Shown here: positions 27,269-35,539 of the stretch, one piece after another | Numbering within the stretch: position 1 is the stretch's first letter | Layout: each line of letters starts with the position of its first letter | Assembly (NCBI GenBank): GCA_910588095.1 | Contig: CAJUQH010000009.1 | Span: 1 to 64,000 of the forward strand | Direction: 5' to 3' | DNA from: an uncultured Eggerthellaceae bacterium | Lineage (GTDB): Bacteria > Actinomycetota > Coriobacteriia > Coriobacteriales > Eggerthellaceae | DNA length: 64,000 nt | Program-made: the position numbers and the translations under genes | Notes under the pieces: model-generated | What the model was told of the DNA's origin: nothing | The model's input: only the letters and a program-made list of their open reading frames with translations | The model's database searches: none

Positions 27269-28075
27269 ATGAAGGCACTCATACCTGCGGCAGGGCTCGG
27301 CACCCGGTTCCTGCCCGCCACCAAGGCCGTCCCCAAGGAGATGCTGCTGGTGGTGGACCGTCCCGCCATCCAGTACGTGGTGGAGGAAGGGCTGGCCTCG
27401 GCGGCTGACGAGGTGGTCATCATCAACAGCCCCGAGAAGACCGCCATCGAGGCGCACTTCACGCCCGACCCCGACTTCGTGGCGCTGCTGCGCGAGCGCG
27501 GGAAGGACGCGTACGCCGACGCGGTGGAGTACGTGGGCAACCTGAACGTGAGCTACGTGTACCAGCGCGAGGCCTTGGGGCTCGGGCACGCCGTGCGCTG
27601 CGCGGCCGAGAAGACCGGCGGCGAGCCGTTCTACGTGTTGTTGGGCGACGTGCTGGTGCCGGGCAACCAGATGCTGCCGGCTATGCAGGCCGTGAGCGAT
27701 GCCCACGACGGGGCCAGCGTCATCGCCGTCATGCCCGTGCCCGACGACCAGGTGAGCCGCTTCGGCGTCATCGCCGGGGCCGAGGTGGAGCCGGGCGTGT
27801 GGAAGGTGGACAGTCTGGTGGAGAAGCCGGCGCTGGAGGATGCGCCCTCGAACCTGGCCGTGTTCGGCCGCTACCTGCTCAGCCCGCGGGTGATGGAGCT
27901 GCTGGCCGACGTCGAGCCCGGCGTGGGCGGCGAGATCCAGCTCACCGACGCGCTGGACGCGGTGCTGCGCGAGGAGGAGATGTACGCGCTAGTGGTCGAC
28001 CCGGCCGACGGATTCGACACCGGCACCGTCGAGAGCTGGCTCGAGACGAACAACACGCTGTTCGCGCGCCGCTAG
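27269..28075 (+). CDS. galU: UTP-glucose-1-phosphate uridylyltransferase GalU
   Basis: 268 residues from ATG 27269 after GAAAGGAAAG. The nucleotidyltransferase motif AALIPAAG-type MKALIPAAGLGTRFLPATKAVPKEM, VVDRPAIQYVVEE, QREALGLGHAV, LLGDVLV and VEKP are conserved. It makes UDP-glucose for glycans and lipids. It follows ftsQ by 40 bases and ends at a terminator, so it is probably the last gene of the dcw transcript. Confidence 0.95.
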   Translation: MKALIPAAGLGTRFLPATKAVPKEMLLVVDRPAIQYVVEEGLASAADEVVIINSPEKTAIEAHFTPDPDFVALLRERGKDAYADAVEYVGNLNVSYVYQREALGLGHAVRCAAEKTGGEPFYVLLGDVLVPGNQMLPAMQAVSDAHDGASVIAVMPVPDDQVSRFGVIAGAEVEPGVWKVDSLVEKPALEDAPSNLAVFGRYLLSPRVMELLADVEPGVGGEIQLTDALDAVLREEEMYALVVDPADGFDTGTVESWLETNNTLFARR

Positions 28076-28098
28076 CGCGATTCTGTAGAGTGGACGCA

Positions 28099-28129
28099 AC
28101 AGGGGCCTTTCGGGGCCCCTGTTCTGTTT
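28099..28129 (+). terminator. Rho-independent terminator after galU
   Basis: ACAGGGGCC pairs with GGCCCCTGT around a short loop, followed by TTCTGTTT. The 28130-28267 stretch beyond it shows no gene. Confidence 0.85.
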
Positions 28130-28267
28130 GCGAGGTGGCGGTTTCGTAGTGCTCGGCCGCCTTGGGTCGCGTCCTCGGTTTCTTCATGTTGAGTGAGAGT
28201 TGCCAGCTCGTTGGGCCTTTTTCCGGGCGGAATCTGCTGGCAGTATCGTTGGATAACGGCACCTGCC

Positions 28268-28297
28268 TTGCGCAAAGTCGCGCGGCTTTGATACACT
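28268..28297 (+). promoter_or_regulatory. Promoter of LRR surface gene 4
   Basis: TTGCGC (28268-28273), 18 bp, TACACT (28292-28297). The -35 box and spacing are the same as for LRR genes 2 and 3. Confidence 0.55.
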
Positions 28298-28304
28298 CCA
28301 AGGT

Positions 28305-28470
28305 GCTAAACAACGGTCCTCTGCATAGAGGAATCGCAAACAAACGAATATCAGCTTCTTTGAGCAATGGATTCTTCTTTCCATCGAACAAGGTATAAAG
28401 AGGGCATCTGCCTATCAAGACACCTTGCTTGCTGGAAACATCCAGTTTGTTTGCGATCTTGTTGTTTAGC
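28305..28470 (+). promoter_or_regulatory. Large inverted-repeat structure in the leader of LRR gene 4
   Basis: Two arm pairs are nested. GCTAAACAAC (28305-28314) pairs with GTTGTTTAGC (28461-28470). ATCGCAAACAAAC (28333-28345) pairs with GTTTGTTTGCGAT (28445-28457). Between the left arms is a CCTCT-gcat-AGAGG hairpin. Inside the 99-nt loop are CAAGGT/ACCTTG and CTGGA-aaca-TCCAG. Further pairs (GAGGGCATC/GATGCCCTC, TTGCTTGC/GCAAGCAA) cross these and could form alternatives. No gene is present. Confidence 0.6.
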
Positions 28471-28553
28471 GACTGTGGTGGATGCCCTCCTTATCCATCG
28501 GTCGCTGAGCAAGCAACCTGACCATAAGGGTCTCCTCCGCAGTGTGGTAAACG

Positions 28554-28577
28554 ACCGCACCACGGGAAGGAGCCGGT
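28554..28577 (+). promoter_or_regulatory. Possible Shine-Dalgarno hairpin, LRR gene 4
   Basis: ACCG/CGGT may pair around CACCACGGGAAGGAGC. The loop keeps the CGGGAAGGA of the other leaders while the stem bases differ. The ATG follows at 28582. Confidence 0.35.
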
Positions 28578-28581
28578 TGCA

Positions 28582-31500
28582 ATGCGAGCACCTGCTGTTT
28601 CTTTCGCACACAAGATCGCTGCTGCCACCCTGGCGGCTTTGCTGACGTTCACCCTCGTGCCTTTCGCCCATGCAGATGGGGAAGGGATTGGGGCCGAGGG
28701 GTCCGAGGGGGCATTCGGCTCAAGGGGTTCCGAAGCGAAGCAAGTACCTTTAGGTGCAACTTCGCTTCAACCCCCATCGGACCCCTCGACTGAGGCTGCT
28801 GATCCTTCCGTCACCCTGAGCGGAACCGCCGAAGGCGGCGAAGTCGAAGGATCCGATACAAAACCACTGACTTTGGCATCGGGGTTGGTCGGCACTCCCT
28901 CTAACTTCATCAACTCCGACGTTGCCCTCGACAGCGAGCCCGTCATCGGTTCCTTCACGGTCGACGGCCTCACTTTCGCTGTTGCGGAAGGCTCGACCGT
29001 AGAGTTGGTAGGGGTCGCCGGGGCCGAGGGGGCATTCGGCTCAGAGGTTCCAACTTCGCCTCAACCCCCATCGGCCCCGACGCCCGAAGCTGTGAACCTT
29101 GTTCTTCCAGAAACCGTCGCTTACGAGGGCTCGGAATATACCCTCGCCTCCATAGCTCCCTACGCCTTATACCTCTCGGGCGTGACTGACGTCACGTTGC
29201 CTGCGAGCGTATCCGACGTGGACGACCGCGCATTCCGCTCAAGCGATGTGGCGAGCGTCACGGTTGCTGAAGGCAACCCAGCCTATTCCTCTTCCGACGG
29301 CGCCTTGTATGACGCCGACCAACTCAGCCTCTTGCTCATTCCCGAGGGCAAGCAGGGCACTGTCCGCATCCCGAAGACCGCAGAGGTGGCAGAGGCCAGC
29401 GTGTTCTCGCATTGCCCGCTGGCGGATTCCATCTCTGTGGATGCGGGCAGTGCAGCATTCGCCTCGGAGAATGGTCTTTTATACACGTCCGACCTCACGA
29501 CCCTGCTCCGTGTACCAGCCGGTGCGACCGAGATAACTATCCGAGAGGGCTGCACGACCATAGCTGCCGGCGCCATGGAAGCTTGTGCTAACCTCACGAC
29601 CATCAACGCACCCGCGACCGTTACTTCAATCAGTCCTGATGTCTTCCACGCGATACCGACTGTGAGTCTGCCGGCTGCTTCTGTCATTCTGAGCGAAGCC
29701 GCTGAAGGCGGCGAAGCCGAAGAGCCCAATGAAAACCAAGCCAGCAAAGTTGGCGACCAACTTACCGCCATGGTCGCTCTGTCCTCGACTGATGATGACC
29801 TGTTGGAGGTTAGACCCTTTGCAATCGAAGTTGAGTTGCCTGAGGGGGTCGACACGGCCGTCTGGCAGCATCGGGAATTTCTTATAAATGAAACCTCTTT
29901 TGAAGATAATGGACAACCTGTTGAAGCCGCCTTGGAAAGAGAGCTTCAGACATCAGAAACATATGCTGCTGGCACCTATACCCTTATCGTGTACTCGGGT
30001 AGCTATGGAGGTACCATCAGCGGCTCGGAAGCAGGGTCAGGAAATCCGCTAACAATAACCGGAGTTACGCGCTTCACAGCATACGGGCCAAGTTCTGCTG
30101 GAAGGGGGTCTCTTCAGTATTTAAAAAATGGGTCGCTGTATCAAGTTACCGCAGCGCGGGGCAGCTCTGTTTCTTTGATTGGATGGAACGTAATGGGCGT
30201 GGGCTGGGCTCGGGATTCAGGGGATGTTACGATGCAGTCTCCACAGAATTCCATGGAAGTTACTGTTGCGGCAATTTGGAGTGATTTCACTTATAGGGTG
30301 AACTATAACCTCAATGGGGGTATCCAAAATTACTGGAATGGGTGGGCCTATCATCCTGGCGAAAGGATAACCTTCGCTACTCCTACTAAGCTGGGTTATG
30401 ACTTTGGCGGCTGGTATAACAACGCTGCTCTCTCTGGAAGTCGAATCGAATCAGTGACAAGCGTGGCGGGAGGGTCGCTGTCTCTTTGGGCAAAATGGAT
30501 CCCCAAGACTTATCAGTTGAGCTATAGCCTCGACAATGGATCCTGGGTCGGCCCGATTCCCGCAAGAGACACCTACACCATCGAGACGCCTACGTTCGTG
30601 CTGCCGTCTGTGGAGAGGAAAGGCTATGCCTTCTCTGGTTGGTCAGGAACAGGCCTCACCGGTTCTGCCAACAAGACGGTCACCATCGCAAATGGCTCTA
30701 CCGGTAATCGCTCCTATACAGCTCACTGGACCCCCAACTCCTATACCGTCCAGTACCGCAACAAAGCAGACACGGCCACTCTGTCTACTGATGCAGGCTT
30801 CAAGTACGATACGGCAAGAGCTCTTGCAGCCAAGCCGACGAGCGGCGTCAGCGCAGGCTATACCGCAGTGGGCTGGGCAACGGCGAAGGACCAATCGAGC
30901 GCGACGTATGCGTTTGGCAGCTCTCAGAAGAACCTCGCGACCTCAGGCACGAGGAAGCTCTACCTAGCCGAGAAGGCCAACCCCTACGCCATCGCCTTCG
31001 ATTCCCAAGGCGGCCCAGAAGTGCCCTCCATCGGCGCCACCTACGACCAGGACGTGACGCTGCCAGCGCCAGGTGCCCGCAACGGGTACCGGTTCCTAGG
31101 ATGGAACACGAAAGCCGACGGCAGCGGGACGGCCTATCAAGCAGGTGTGGTCCTCGCCAAGCCCAACCTCGCCACGAGCGGCACGGCCACGCTCTTCGCC
31201 CAGTGGGATGCGGTCATATCGGCGGTGGTCCCCCTTGAGGTGCAAGCCCAAGTCGACGTGCTCGGGCTGGAAGCGCCCAAGGAGGCGCAAGGCTGCATCG
31301 AGTCGCGCTGCGGCGAGCCTCTTAAGGTGGCAAGGGTGGACCTCACCCCGCTTGACGGCGCAGCCGAGCTGTTCGGCGAGGGCAACGTATCTGACGTGTT
31401 CCTCGAGGTGCTGGCAGAAGGCAGCACCTCTCCCAACGCCCGCTTCTCCTTGGGCTCTTCCGCAACCGAATCCGACGCATCCAAGCTCCAAGCCTTCACC

Positions 31501-31632
31501 ATGGCAAGCTACGGCACGCGGATGCCCATAAGCTACCGGTTCGCCATGCCGTCTGACGTGCAGACCTCGCTTCTCGAGCATGCCGACCCGAAGCCGGTCT
31601 GCACGGTGGCGTATACGGTGGCTTTGGCGTAG
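28582..31632 (+). CDS. BspA-like LRR surface protein 4 (intact, no G tract)
   Basis: 1016 residues, open from the signal peptide onward (IAAATLAALLTFTLVPFAHA). It has the same plan as LRR proteins 1 and 3: acidic linker with palindromic repeats, FTVDGLTFAV module, LRR_5 repeats (about 155-360), a divergent middle, four InlB-type repeats (GYDFGGWYNN, GYAFSGWSGTG, GYTAVGWATA, GYRFLGWNTK; about 570-870), and the shared C-terminal domain ending SVAYTVALA-like TVAYTVALA. There is no sorting signal. With a continuous frame it is the one copy certain to be translatable as assembled. Likely a secreted or surface adhesin; the ligand is unknown. Confidence 0.88.
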   Translation: MRAPAVSFAHKIAAATLAALLTFTLVPFAHADGEGIGAEGSEGAFGSRGSEAKQVPLGATSLQPPSDPSTEAADPSVTLSGTAEGGEVEGSDTKPLTLASGLVGTPSNFINSDVALDSEPVIGSFTVDGLTFAVAEGSTVELVGVAGAEGAFGSEVPTSPQPPSAPTPEAVNLVLPETVAYEGSEYTLASIAPYALYLSGVTDVTLPASVSDVDDRAFRSSDVASVTVAEGNPAYSSSDGALYDADQLSLLLIPEGKQGTVRIPKTAEVAEASVFSHCPLADSISVDAGSAAFASENGLLYTSDLTTLLRVPAGATEITIREGCTTIAAGAMEACANLTTINAPATVTSISPDVFHAIPTVSLPAASVILSEAAEGGEAEEPNENQASKVGDQLTAMVALSSTDDDLLEVRPFAIEVELPEGVDTAVWQHREFLINETSFEDNGQPVEAALERELQTSETYAAGTYTLIVYSGSYGGTISGSEAGSGNPLTITGVTRFTAYGPSSAGRGSLQYLKNGSLYQVTAARGSSVSLIGWNVMGVGWARDSGDVTMQSPQNSMEVTVAAIWSDFTYRVNYNLNGGIQNYWNGWAYHPGERITFATPTKLGYDFGGWYNNAALSGSRIESVTSVAGGSLSLWAKWIPKTYQLSYSLDNGSWVGPIPARDTYTIETPTFVLPSVERKGYAFSGWSGTGLTGSANKTVTIANGSTGNRSYTAHWTPNSYTVQYRNKADTATLSTDAGFKYDTARALAAKPTSGVSAGYTAVGWATAKDQSSATYAFGSSQKNLATSGTRKLYLAEKANPYAIAFDSQGGPEVPSIGATYDQDVTLPAPGARNGYRFLGWNTKADGSGTAYQAGVVLAKPNLATSGTATLFAQWDAVISAVVPLEVQAQVDVLGLEAPKEAQGCIESRCGEPLKVARVDLTPLDGAAELFGEGNVSDVFLEVLAEGSTSPNARFSLGSSATESDASKLQAFTMASYGTRMPISYRFAMPSDVQTSLLEHADPKPVCTVAYTVALA
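28696..28787 (+). repeat. Palindromic coding repeat, second family, copy 1
   Basis: GAGGGGTCCGA (28696-28706) pairs with TCGGACCCCTC (28777-28787), with inner GGGGG/CCCCC and GAAGCGAAG/CTTCGCTTC pairs. The element lies in frame inside LRR gene 4. Confidence 0.6.
28804..28854 (+). repeat. 51-bp palindromic coding repeat, copy D
   Basis: Translated PSVTLSGTAEGGEVEGS. Central CCGCC-gaa-GGCGG hairpin. Confidence 0.7.
29020..29078 (+). repeat. Palindromic coding repeat, second family, copy 2
   Basis: GGGGCCGA/TCGGCCCC outer arms with the same GGGGGCATTCGGCTCA and CAACCCCCATCGG interior as copy 1, but shorter and in frame. Confidence 0.6.
29677..29727 (+). repeat. 51-bp palindromic coding repeat, copy E
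   Basis: Translated ASVILSEAAEGGEAEEP. CCGCT-gaa-GGCGG stem with one wobble pair. Confidence 0.65.
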
Positions 31633-31701
31633 CTCTCGCAGCGGCTGCTTCGTGCAGGGCGACGGCGTGACGAATCGCGAGTTGGGCGTTGGATAAGAGT
31701 C

Positions 31702-31732
31702 GGGCCGGTGAGAAGGGGAATCTCACCGGCCC
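31702..31732 (+). terminator. Strong hairpin after LRR gene 4
   Basis: A perfect 12-bp stem, GGGCCGGTGAGA with its complement, and a 7-nt loop. No T run follows, so termination is likely but not certain. Confidence 0.6.
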
Positions 31733-31748
31733 ATAAGGAGGGGATGAT

Positions 31749-31776
31749 GCGGTTCCCTAAGAACCGCTTCTGCTTT
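31749..31776 (+). terminator. Second terminator after LRR gene 4
   Basis: GCGGTTC-cctaa-GAACCGC followed by TTCTGCTTT. The rest of the 31633-31906 gap holds no supported gene. Confidence 0.65.
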
Positions 31777-31906
31777 ATGTAAGCAGGCGATCAAGAGAGA
31801 GGAGGGAGTAAACTCTTGCTCGCTGGTGCTCAGTATAGCGACCACCCTTGAATAACTCATGAACCGGTCATGGTGGAATTGTGAATTTCTGCTCATAACA
31901 AAACAT

Positions 31907-31935
31907 TTGTTCGCATTATGAATCAGTGCTAACAT
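31907..31935 (+). promoter_or_regulatory. rarA promoter, probably leaderless
   Basis: TTGTTC (31907-31912), 17 bp, TAACAT (31930-31935). The expected start of transcription (about 31942-31944) coincides with the ATG at 31944, and no Shine-Dalgarno is present. Confidence 0.6.
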
Positions 31936-31943
31936 ACGGTTCC

Positions 31944-33266
31944 ATGGACACCCTCTTCACAGAGATCGAGAACGAAGAGCGCCTGAAGGTGGCGCCCCTC
32001 GCCGTGCGCATGCGCCCGCGCAGCCTTGACGAGTTGGTGGGGCAGCAGGCCGCGGTGGGCGAGGGCAGCTGGCTGCGCACCGCCATCGACAACGATTCCC
32101 TTAGCTCGGTCATCCTGTTCGGCCCTGCGGGCACCGGCAAGACCTCGCTCGCCCATATAATCGCCGAGCGCACCGAATCGGAGTTCGTGGAGGTGTCGGC
32201 CATCGGCGGCACCGTGGCCGACTTGCGTCGCGAGATAGACGCGGCTCAGCAACGGCTCCTGGCCAGCGGCCGCACCACCATCCTGTTCGTCGACGAGATA
32301 CACCGCTTCAATCGCAGCCAGCAGGACGCGCTGCTCCATGCGGTCGAGAACCGGCTCGTGGTGCTGGTAGGTGCCACTACTGAGAACCCCTTCTTCGAGG
32401 TGAACAGCGCTCTCATCTCGCGCTCGCGCGTGGTGGAGCTGCACGGCCTTTCCGACGACGACATAGCCGAGCTGGTGGGTAGGGCCGCTGCCGACGAGCG
32501 CGGGCTGGGCGGCCGCTACGTCATCGCCGATGATGCGCGCGAGGCCCTGGTCATGCTGTCGGGGGGCGATGGTCGCGCATCCCTCACCACCTTGGAGCTG
32601 GCGGCGGGTATGGTGGAGCCGGGCACCCCTGAGGCGCCAGCCACCATCACCGAAGCCACGGTGCGTGCCGCCAACCCGCATCGGGCGCTGCCCTACGACA
32701 AGAACAAGGACATGCACTACGACGTCATATCGGCGTTCATCAAGTCCATGCGCGGCAGCGACCCCGACGCTGCGGTGTACTGGCTCGCCCGCATGATAGA
32801 CGGCGGCGAAGACCCGAAGTTCATCGCCCGGCGCATGTACATAGCTGCTTCCGAGGACATCGGCAACGCCGACCCCAACGCGCTTCTGGTGGCTGCTGCC
32901 GCCTTCCGCGCGGCTGAGGTCATCGGCTACCCGGAATGCCGCATCAACCTGGCCCAGGCCGCCATCTACCTGGCGCTGGCCCCCAAGTCCAACGCGGCCG
33001 AAGCCGCCATCGACGCGGCGCTGCAAGAGGTGCGCCATGGCCCGGCCCGCAACGTGCCCGACCACCTGCGCGACCGCCACCGCCCCGGCTCGGAGGACTA
33101 CGGCACCTACAAGTACCCCCATGCCTACCCCGGCGGCTGGGTGGACCAGCGTTACCTTCCCGAAGGGCTCGACCGCGGCTGCTTCTACCAGCCCAGCGAG
33201 CGCGGCTGGGAGGCCTATCGCGTCGATGCGGCCGCTCGTGACCGCGCCGATGCTACCAACGAATAA
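31944..33266 (+). CDS. rarA: Replication-associated recombination protein A (RarA/MgsA)
   Basis: 440 residues from ATG 31944. PLAVRMRPRSLDELVGQ, Walker A FGPAGTGKTSLA, Walker B LFVDEIHRFNRSQQDALL, sensor GATTENPFFEVNSALISRSRV and the C-terminal tetramerisation region with RRMYIAASEDIGNADP are typical of RarA. It is a clamp-loader-like AAA+ ATPase acting at stalled replication forks. The mRNA appears leaderless. An in-frame GTG at 31926 is rejected because it lies upstream of the -10 box. Confidence 0.95.
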   Translation: MDTLFTEIENEERLKVAPLAVRMRPRSLDELVGQQAAVGEGSWLRTAIDNDSLSSVILFGPAGTGKTSLAHIIAERTESEFVEVSAIGGTVADLRREIDAAQQRLLASGRTTILFVDEIHRFNRSQQDALLHAVENRLVVLVGATTENPFFEVNSALISRSRVVELHGLSDDDIAELVGRAAADERGLGGRYVIADDAREALVMLSGGDGRASLTTLELAAGMVEPGTPEAPATITEATVRAANPHRALPYDKNKDMHYDVISAFIKSMRGSDPDAAVYWLARMIDGGEDPKFIARRMYIAASEDIGNADPNALLVAAAAFRAAEVIGYPECRINLAQAAIYLALAPKSNAAEAAIDAALQEVRHGPARNVPDHLRDRHRPGSEDYGTYKYPHAYPGGWVDQRYLPEGLDRGCFYQPSERGWEAYRVDAAARDRADATNE

Positions 33267-33406
33267 CGGTTCAATAACCCCTGGGATATGACCCCGGGCG
33301 ACAGCGTGCGCTTCGGGCATACTTTCGCTACGAACTCAGCCGGGCCCGGCAAGCGTGGGCGCGGCGTAGTGCTATAGTAACCAGCGGCTGAACAAGGAGG
33401 CGCACC

Positions 33407-34102
33407 ATGGTCATCGAGGACATCCTTTCCATCATCACGCCCATCGTATTCATCGTCGTCGGCGCGGGCTTGGTGTGGCTCGTCATAGAGCTTGCCCTTA
33501 CCGTGCGCAAGGCGCGCGGCACCGTGGATGACGTCAAGAAGCAGCTCGACCCCACCCTGGAGTCGGTGCAGAAGATAACGGCCTCCATCGAGCCCATCGT
33601 CACCAAGGTCGATCCGCTCATGGACCGCGTGTCGCTCACCGTGGACGCTGCGAACCTCGAGATAATGCGCGTCGACCAGATACTCGAGGACGTCTCGCAG
33701 ATAACCGCGACCACCACCAAGACCATGGATGCCGTGGGCAGCATCACCAACGCCCCACTCGACCTGGTCAATTCCGTCACTGACAAGGTACGCTCGAAGT
33801 TCAAGAAGCGCGATGCCAGCAACGTGTCGGTGCAGCTGGGCACCGCCGAGGGCACAGAAGGCTCCAACCAGGGCACCGTGAAGAACTTCGTCGATGCGAG
33901 CGTCGACATCGCCTCTGCCGCTGTCACCGAGCAGAAGGACAAGATGGCCCAGCACAAGGCCGAGCGCGCTGAGAAGGCCGCCGCCCAGCAGGAGGCCACC
34001 GACAAGATGAACGCGACGGCGGCCACGCTGTCCGACGCCATGTTCGAGAAGGCCGACGAGGACGCTGCCTCCGGCACGCCGGTGCCGGGCGTCGCGAAAT
34101 AG
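33407..34102 (+). CDS. DUF948-like membrane-anchored protein
   Basis: 231 residues. One N-terminal membrane helix (about 8-30) is followed by a long helical region (about 35-130) with PLMDRVSLTVDAANLEIMRVDQILEDV repeats resembling DUF948, then a charged, Ala-rich tail. DUF948 proteins are of unknown function and probably form coiled coils at the membrane. AAGGAGG precedes the ATG and TATAGT at 33373-33378 is a possible -10 box. The next gene follows by 9 bases, so they are probably co-transcribed. Confidence 0.75.
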   Translation: MVIEDILSIITPIVFIVVGAGLVWLVIELALTVRKARGTVDDVKKQLDPTLESVQKITASIEPIVTKVDPLMDRVSLTVDAANLEIMRVDQILEDVSQITATTTKTMDAVGSITNAPLDLVNSVTDKVRSKFKKRDASNVSVQLGTAEGTEGSNQGTVKNFVDASVDIASAAVTEQKDKMAQHKAERAEKAAAQQEATDKMNATAATLSDAMFEKADEDAASGTPVPGVAK

Positions 34103-34111
34103 CAGGCTGCC

Positions 34112-35446
34112 ATGGCTGAGGTGACCGCAACCGCAACGAACGCGAGCCCGGAAGCCCCTGGCAGCAAGCCGGGCTCGGGCTCGTCCAGCAAGCTGCGCAA
34201 CGCCTTCATGGGCGTTTGGACCGCCGTGGGCGTCATCCTGCTCACCGGGGTGGCCGTCTACCTGCTCAACATCCTCTCGCTGCCGGTATCCATCCTCATA
34301 TGGACCGCGGTGTTCGTGTTCTGCCTGCGCGGCATGGTGAACAAGCTCGAGCGCCGCGGCGTGAACCGCGTGCTGGGCACCACGCTGGCCTATGTGGCCA
34401 TGTTCGTAGTGGTGGGCATCATCGGGTTGCTTCTGTTCTCGCCCATGTTCGGCCTGAACGACCAGTTCCGCTCGCTCATAGAGAGCGTGCCCCATTACGT
34501 CGACGGCATCATGGCCTGGGGCAACGACCTGTATAGCCGCTACTCCAACATCCTGGGCGACGAGCAGCTGAAGCACCTGTTCGACAGCGTGCAGGGCTCG
34601 TTCGGGGAATGGGCCTCGTCGTTGGCCTCCATGAGCGCCAGCGGCTTGGTGAACGTGGGCGCGAGCGCGGCCAACGCCGTGACTGCCGTGGGCTTCGCGC
34701 TGGTCATCGCGTTCTGGATCCTCATGGCGCTGCCGTCGCTCGGCCGTGAGGTCAAGCGCTTGGCCGGCAGCAAGCATGCTGAGGACCTGGCGTTCCTGCA
34801 CTTCACCTTCACGCGCGTCATGGGCGGCTACATCAAGGGCACGCTCATCCAGTGCCTCATCATCGGCGTGGTGTGCGGCATCCTGTTCACCATCATCGGC
34901 GTGCCCAACGCGGCGGCCATTGGCGGCATCACCGGCGTGCTGAACATCCTGCCCATCATCGGCCCATGGCTCGGCGGCGGCGCAGCGGCTATCATGGCGC
35001 TGTTCGTGAGCCCGTTGTCGGCCATCATCGCGCTGGCGGGCACCATCATCATCCAGCAAGCGGTCTACACGTTCATATCCCCCAAGATAATGGGCGACTC
35101 GGTGGAGATCCATCCGGCGCTCATGATATTCGCCCTCATGTGCGGCAGCGCCATCGGCATGGCCATGAGCGGCATGCTGGGCGCGCTGGTGGGCATGCTG
35201 GTGTCCATCCCTGCGGTGGCGGTGCTCAAGGCCTGTTTCGCCTATTGGTTCGAGAAGCACACGGGCCGCGGCCTCGTAGCGGCTGACGGCGTGTTCTTCC
35301 AGGGTGACCCGGCCAAGACCCACAAGGCGTTCATGGAGATGGAGCACGAAAGCGTTGCGGACGACGTGCCTGCAGATGACGCGCCTGCATCCGATGCGCA
35401 CGGCAAGGAGCCCGAGCCTTCATCGAGCAAGAGTTCTGGCAGGTAA
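34112..35446 (+). CDS. AI-2E family transporter (permease)
   Basis: 444 residues with about eight membrane helices. The family core is recognisable: IPNAAAIGGITGVLNILPIIGPWLGG-type sequence (about 265-295), and QQAVYTFISPKIMGDSVEIHPALMI near the C-terminal half. The C-terminus is acidic and soluble. Members have been linked to autoinducer-2 export or ion transport, but the substrate of most, including this one, is not established. It shares an operon with the DUF948-like gene. Confidence 0.9.
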   Translation: MAEVTATATNASPEAPGSKPGSGSSSKLRNAFMGVWTAVGVILLTGVAVYLLNILSLPVSILIWTAVFVFCLRGMVNKLERRGVNRVLGTTLAYVAMFVVVGIIGLLLFSPMFGLNDQFRSLIESVPHYVDGIMAWGNDLYSRYSNILGDEQLKHLFDSVQGSFGEWASSLASMSASGLVNVGASAANAVTAVGFALVIAFWILMALPSLGREVKRLAGSKHAEDLAFLHFTFTRVMGGYIKGTLIQCLIIGVVCGILFTIIGVPNAAAIGGITGVLNILPIIGPWLGGGAAAIMALFVSPLSAIIALAGTIIIQQAVYTFISPKIMGDSVEIHPALMIFALMCGSAIGMAMSGMLGALVGMLVSIPAVAVLKACFAYWFEKHTGRGLVAADGVFFQGDPAKTHKAFMEMEHESVADDVPADDAPASDAHGKEPEPSSSKSSGR

Positions 35447-35462
35447 CCGCCGCAGAACCGAC

Positions 35463-35500
35463 TATAATAGGGAAAACTTCCGGCGCCCGCCATGGGCGCC
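35463..35500 (+). promoter_or_regulatory. alaS -10 box and leader hairpin
   Basis: TATAAT at 35463-35468 without a clear -35, followed by a 7-bp hairpin GGCGCCC/GGGCGCC at 35482-35500. Confidence 0.5.
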
Positions 35501-35539
35501 TTCGTCATGCCGTCATCCTACGAAAGGCCGAAGACCGCT

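Noticed and set aside
31740..31781. A tiny open frame with a good ribosome site after LRR gene 4 (MMRFPKNRFCFM)
   Set aside because: It coincides with a terminator-type hairpin and T-rich tail and has no downstream gene that a leader peptide would control.
35492..35539. Longer N-terminus for alanyl-tRNA synthetase starting at 35492
   Set aside because: That ATG is inside a leader hairpin and lacks a ribosome site. AlaS homology begins near the ATG at 35540.
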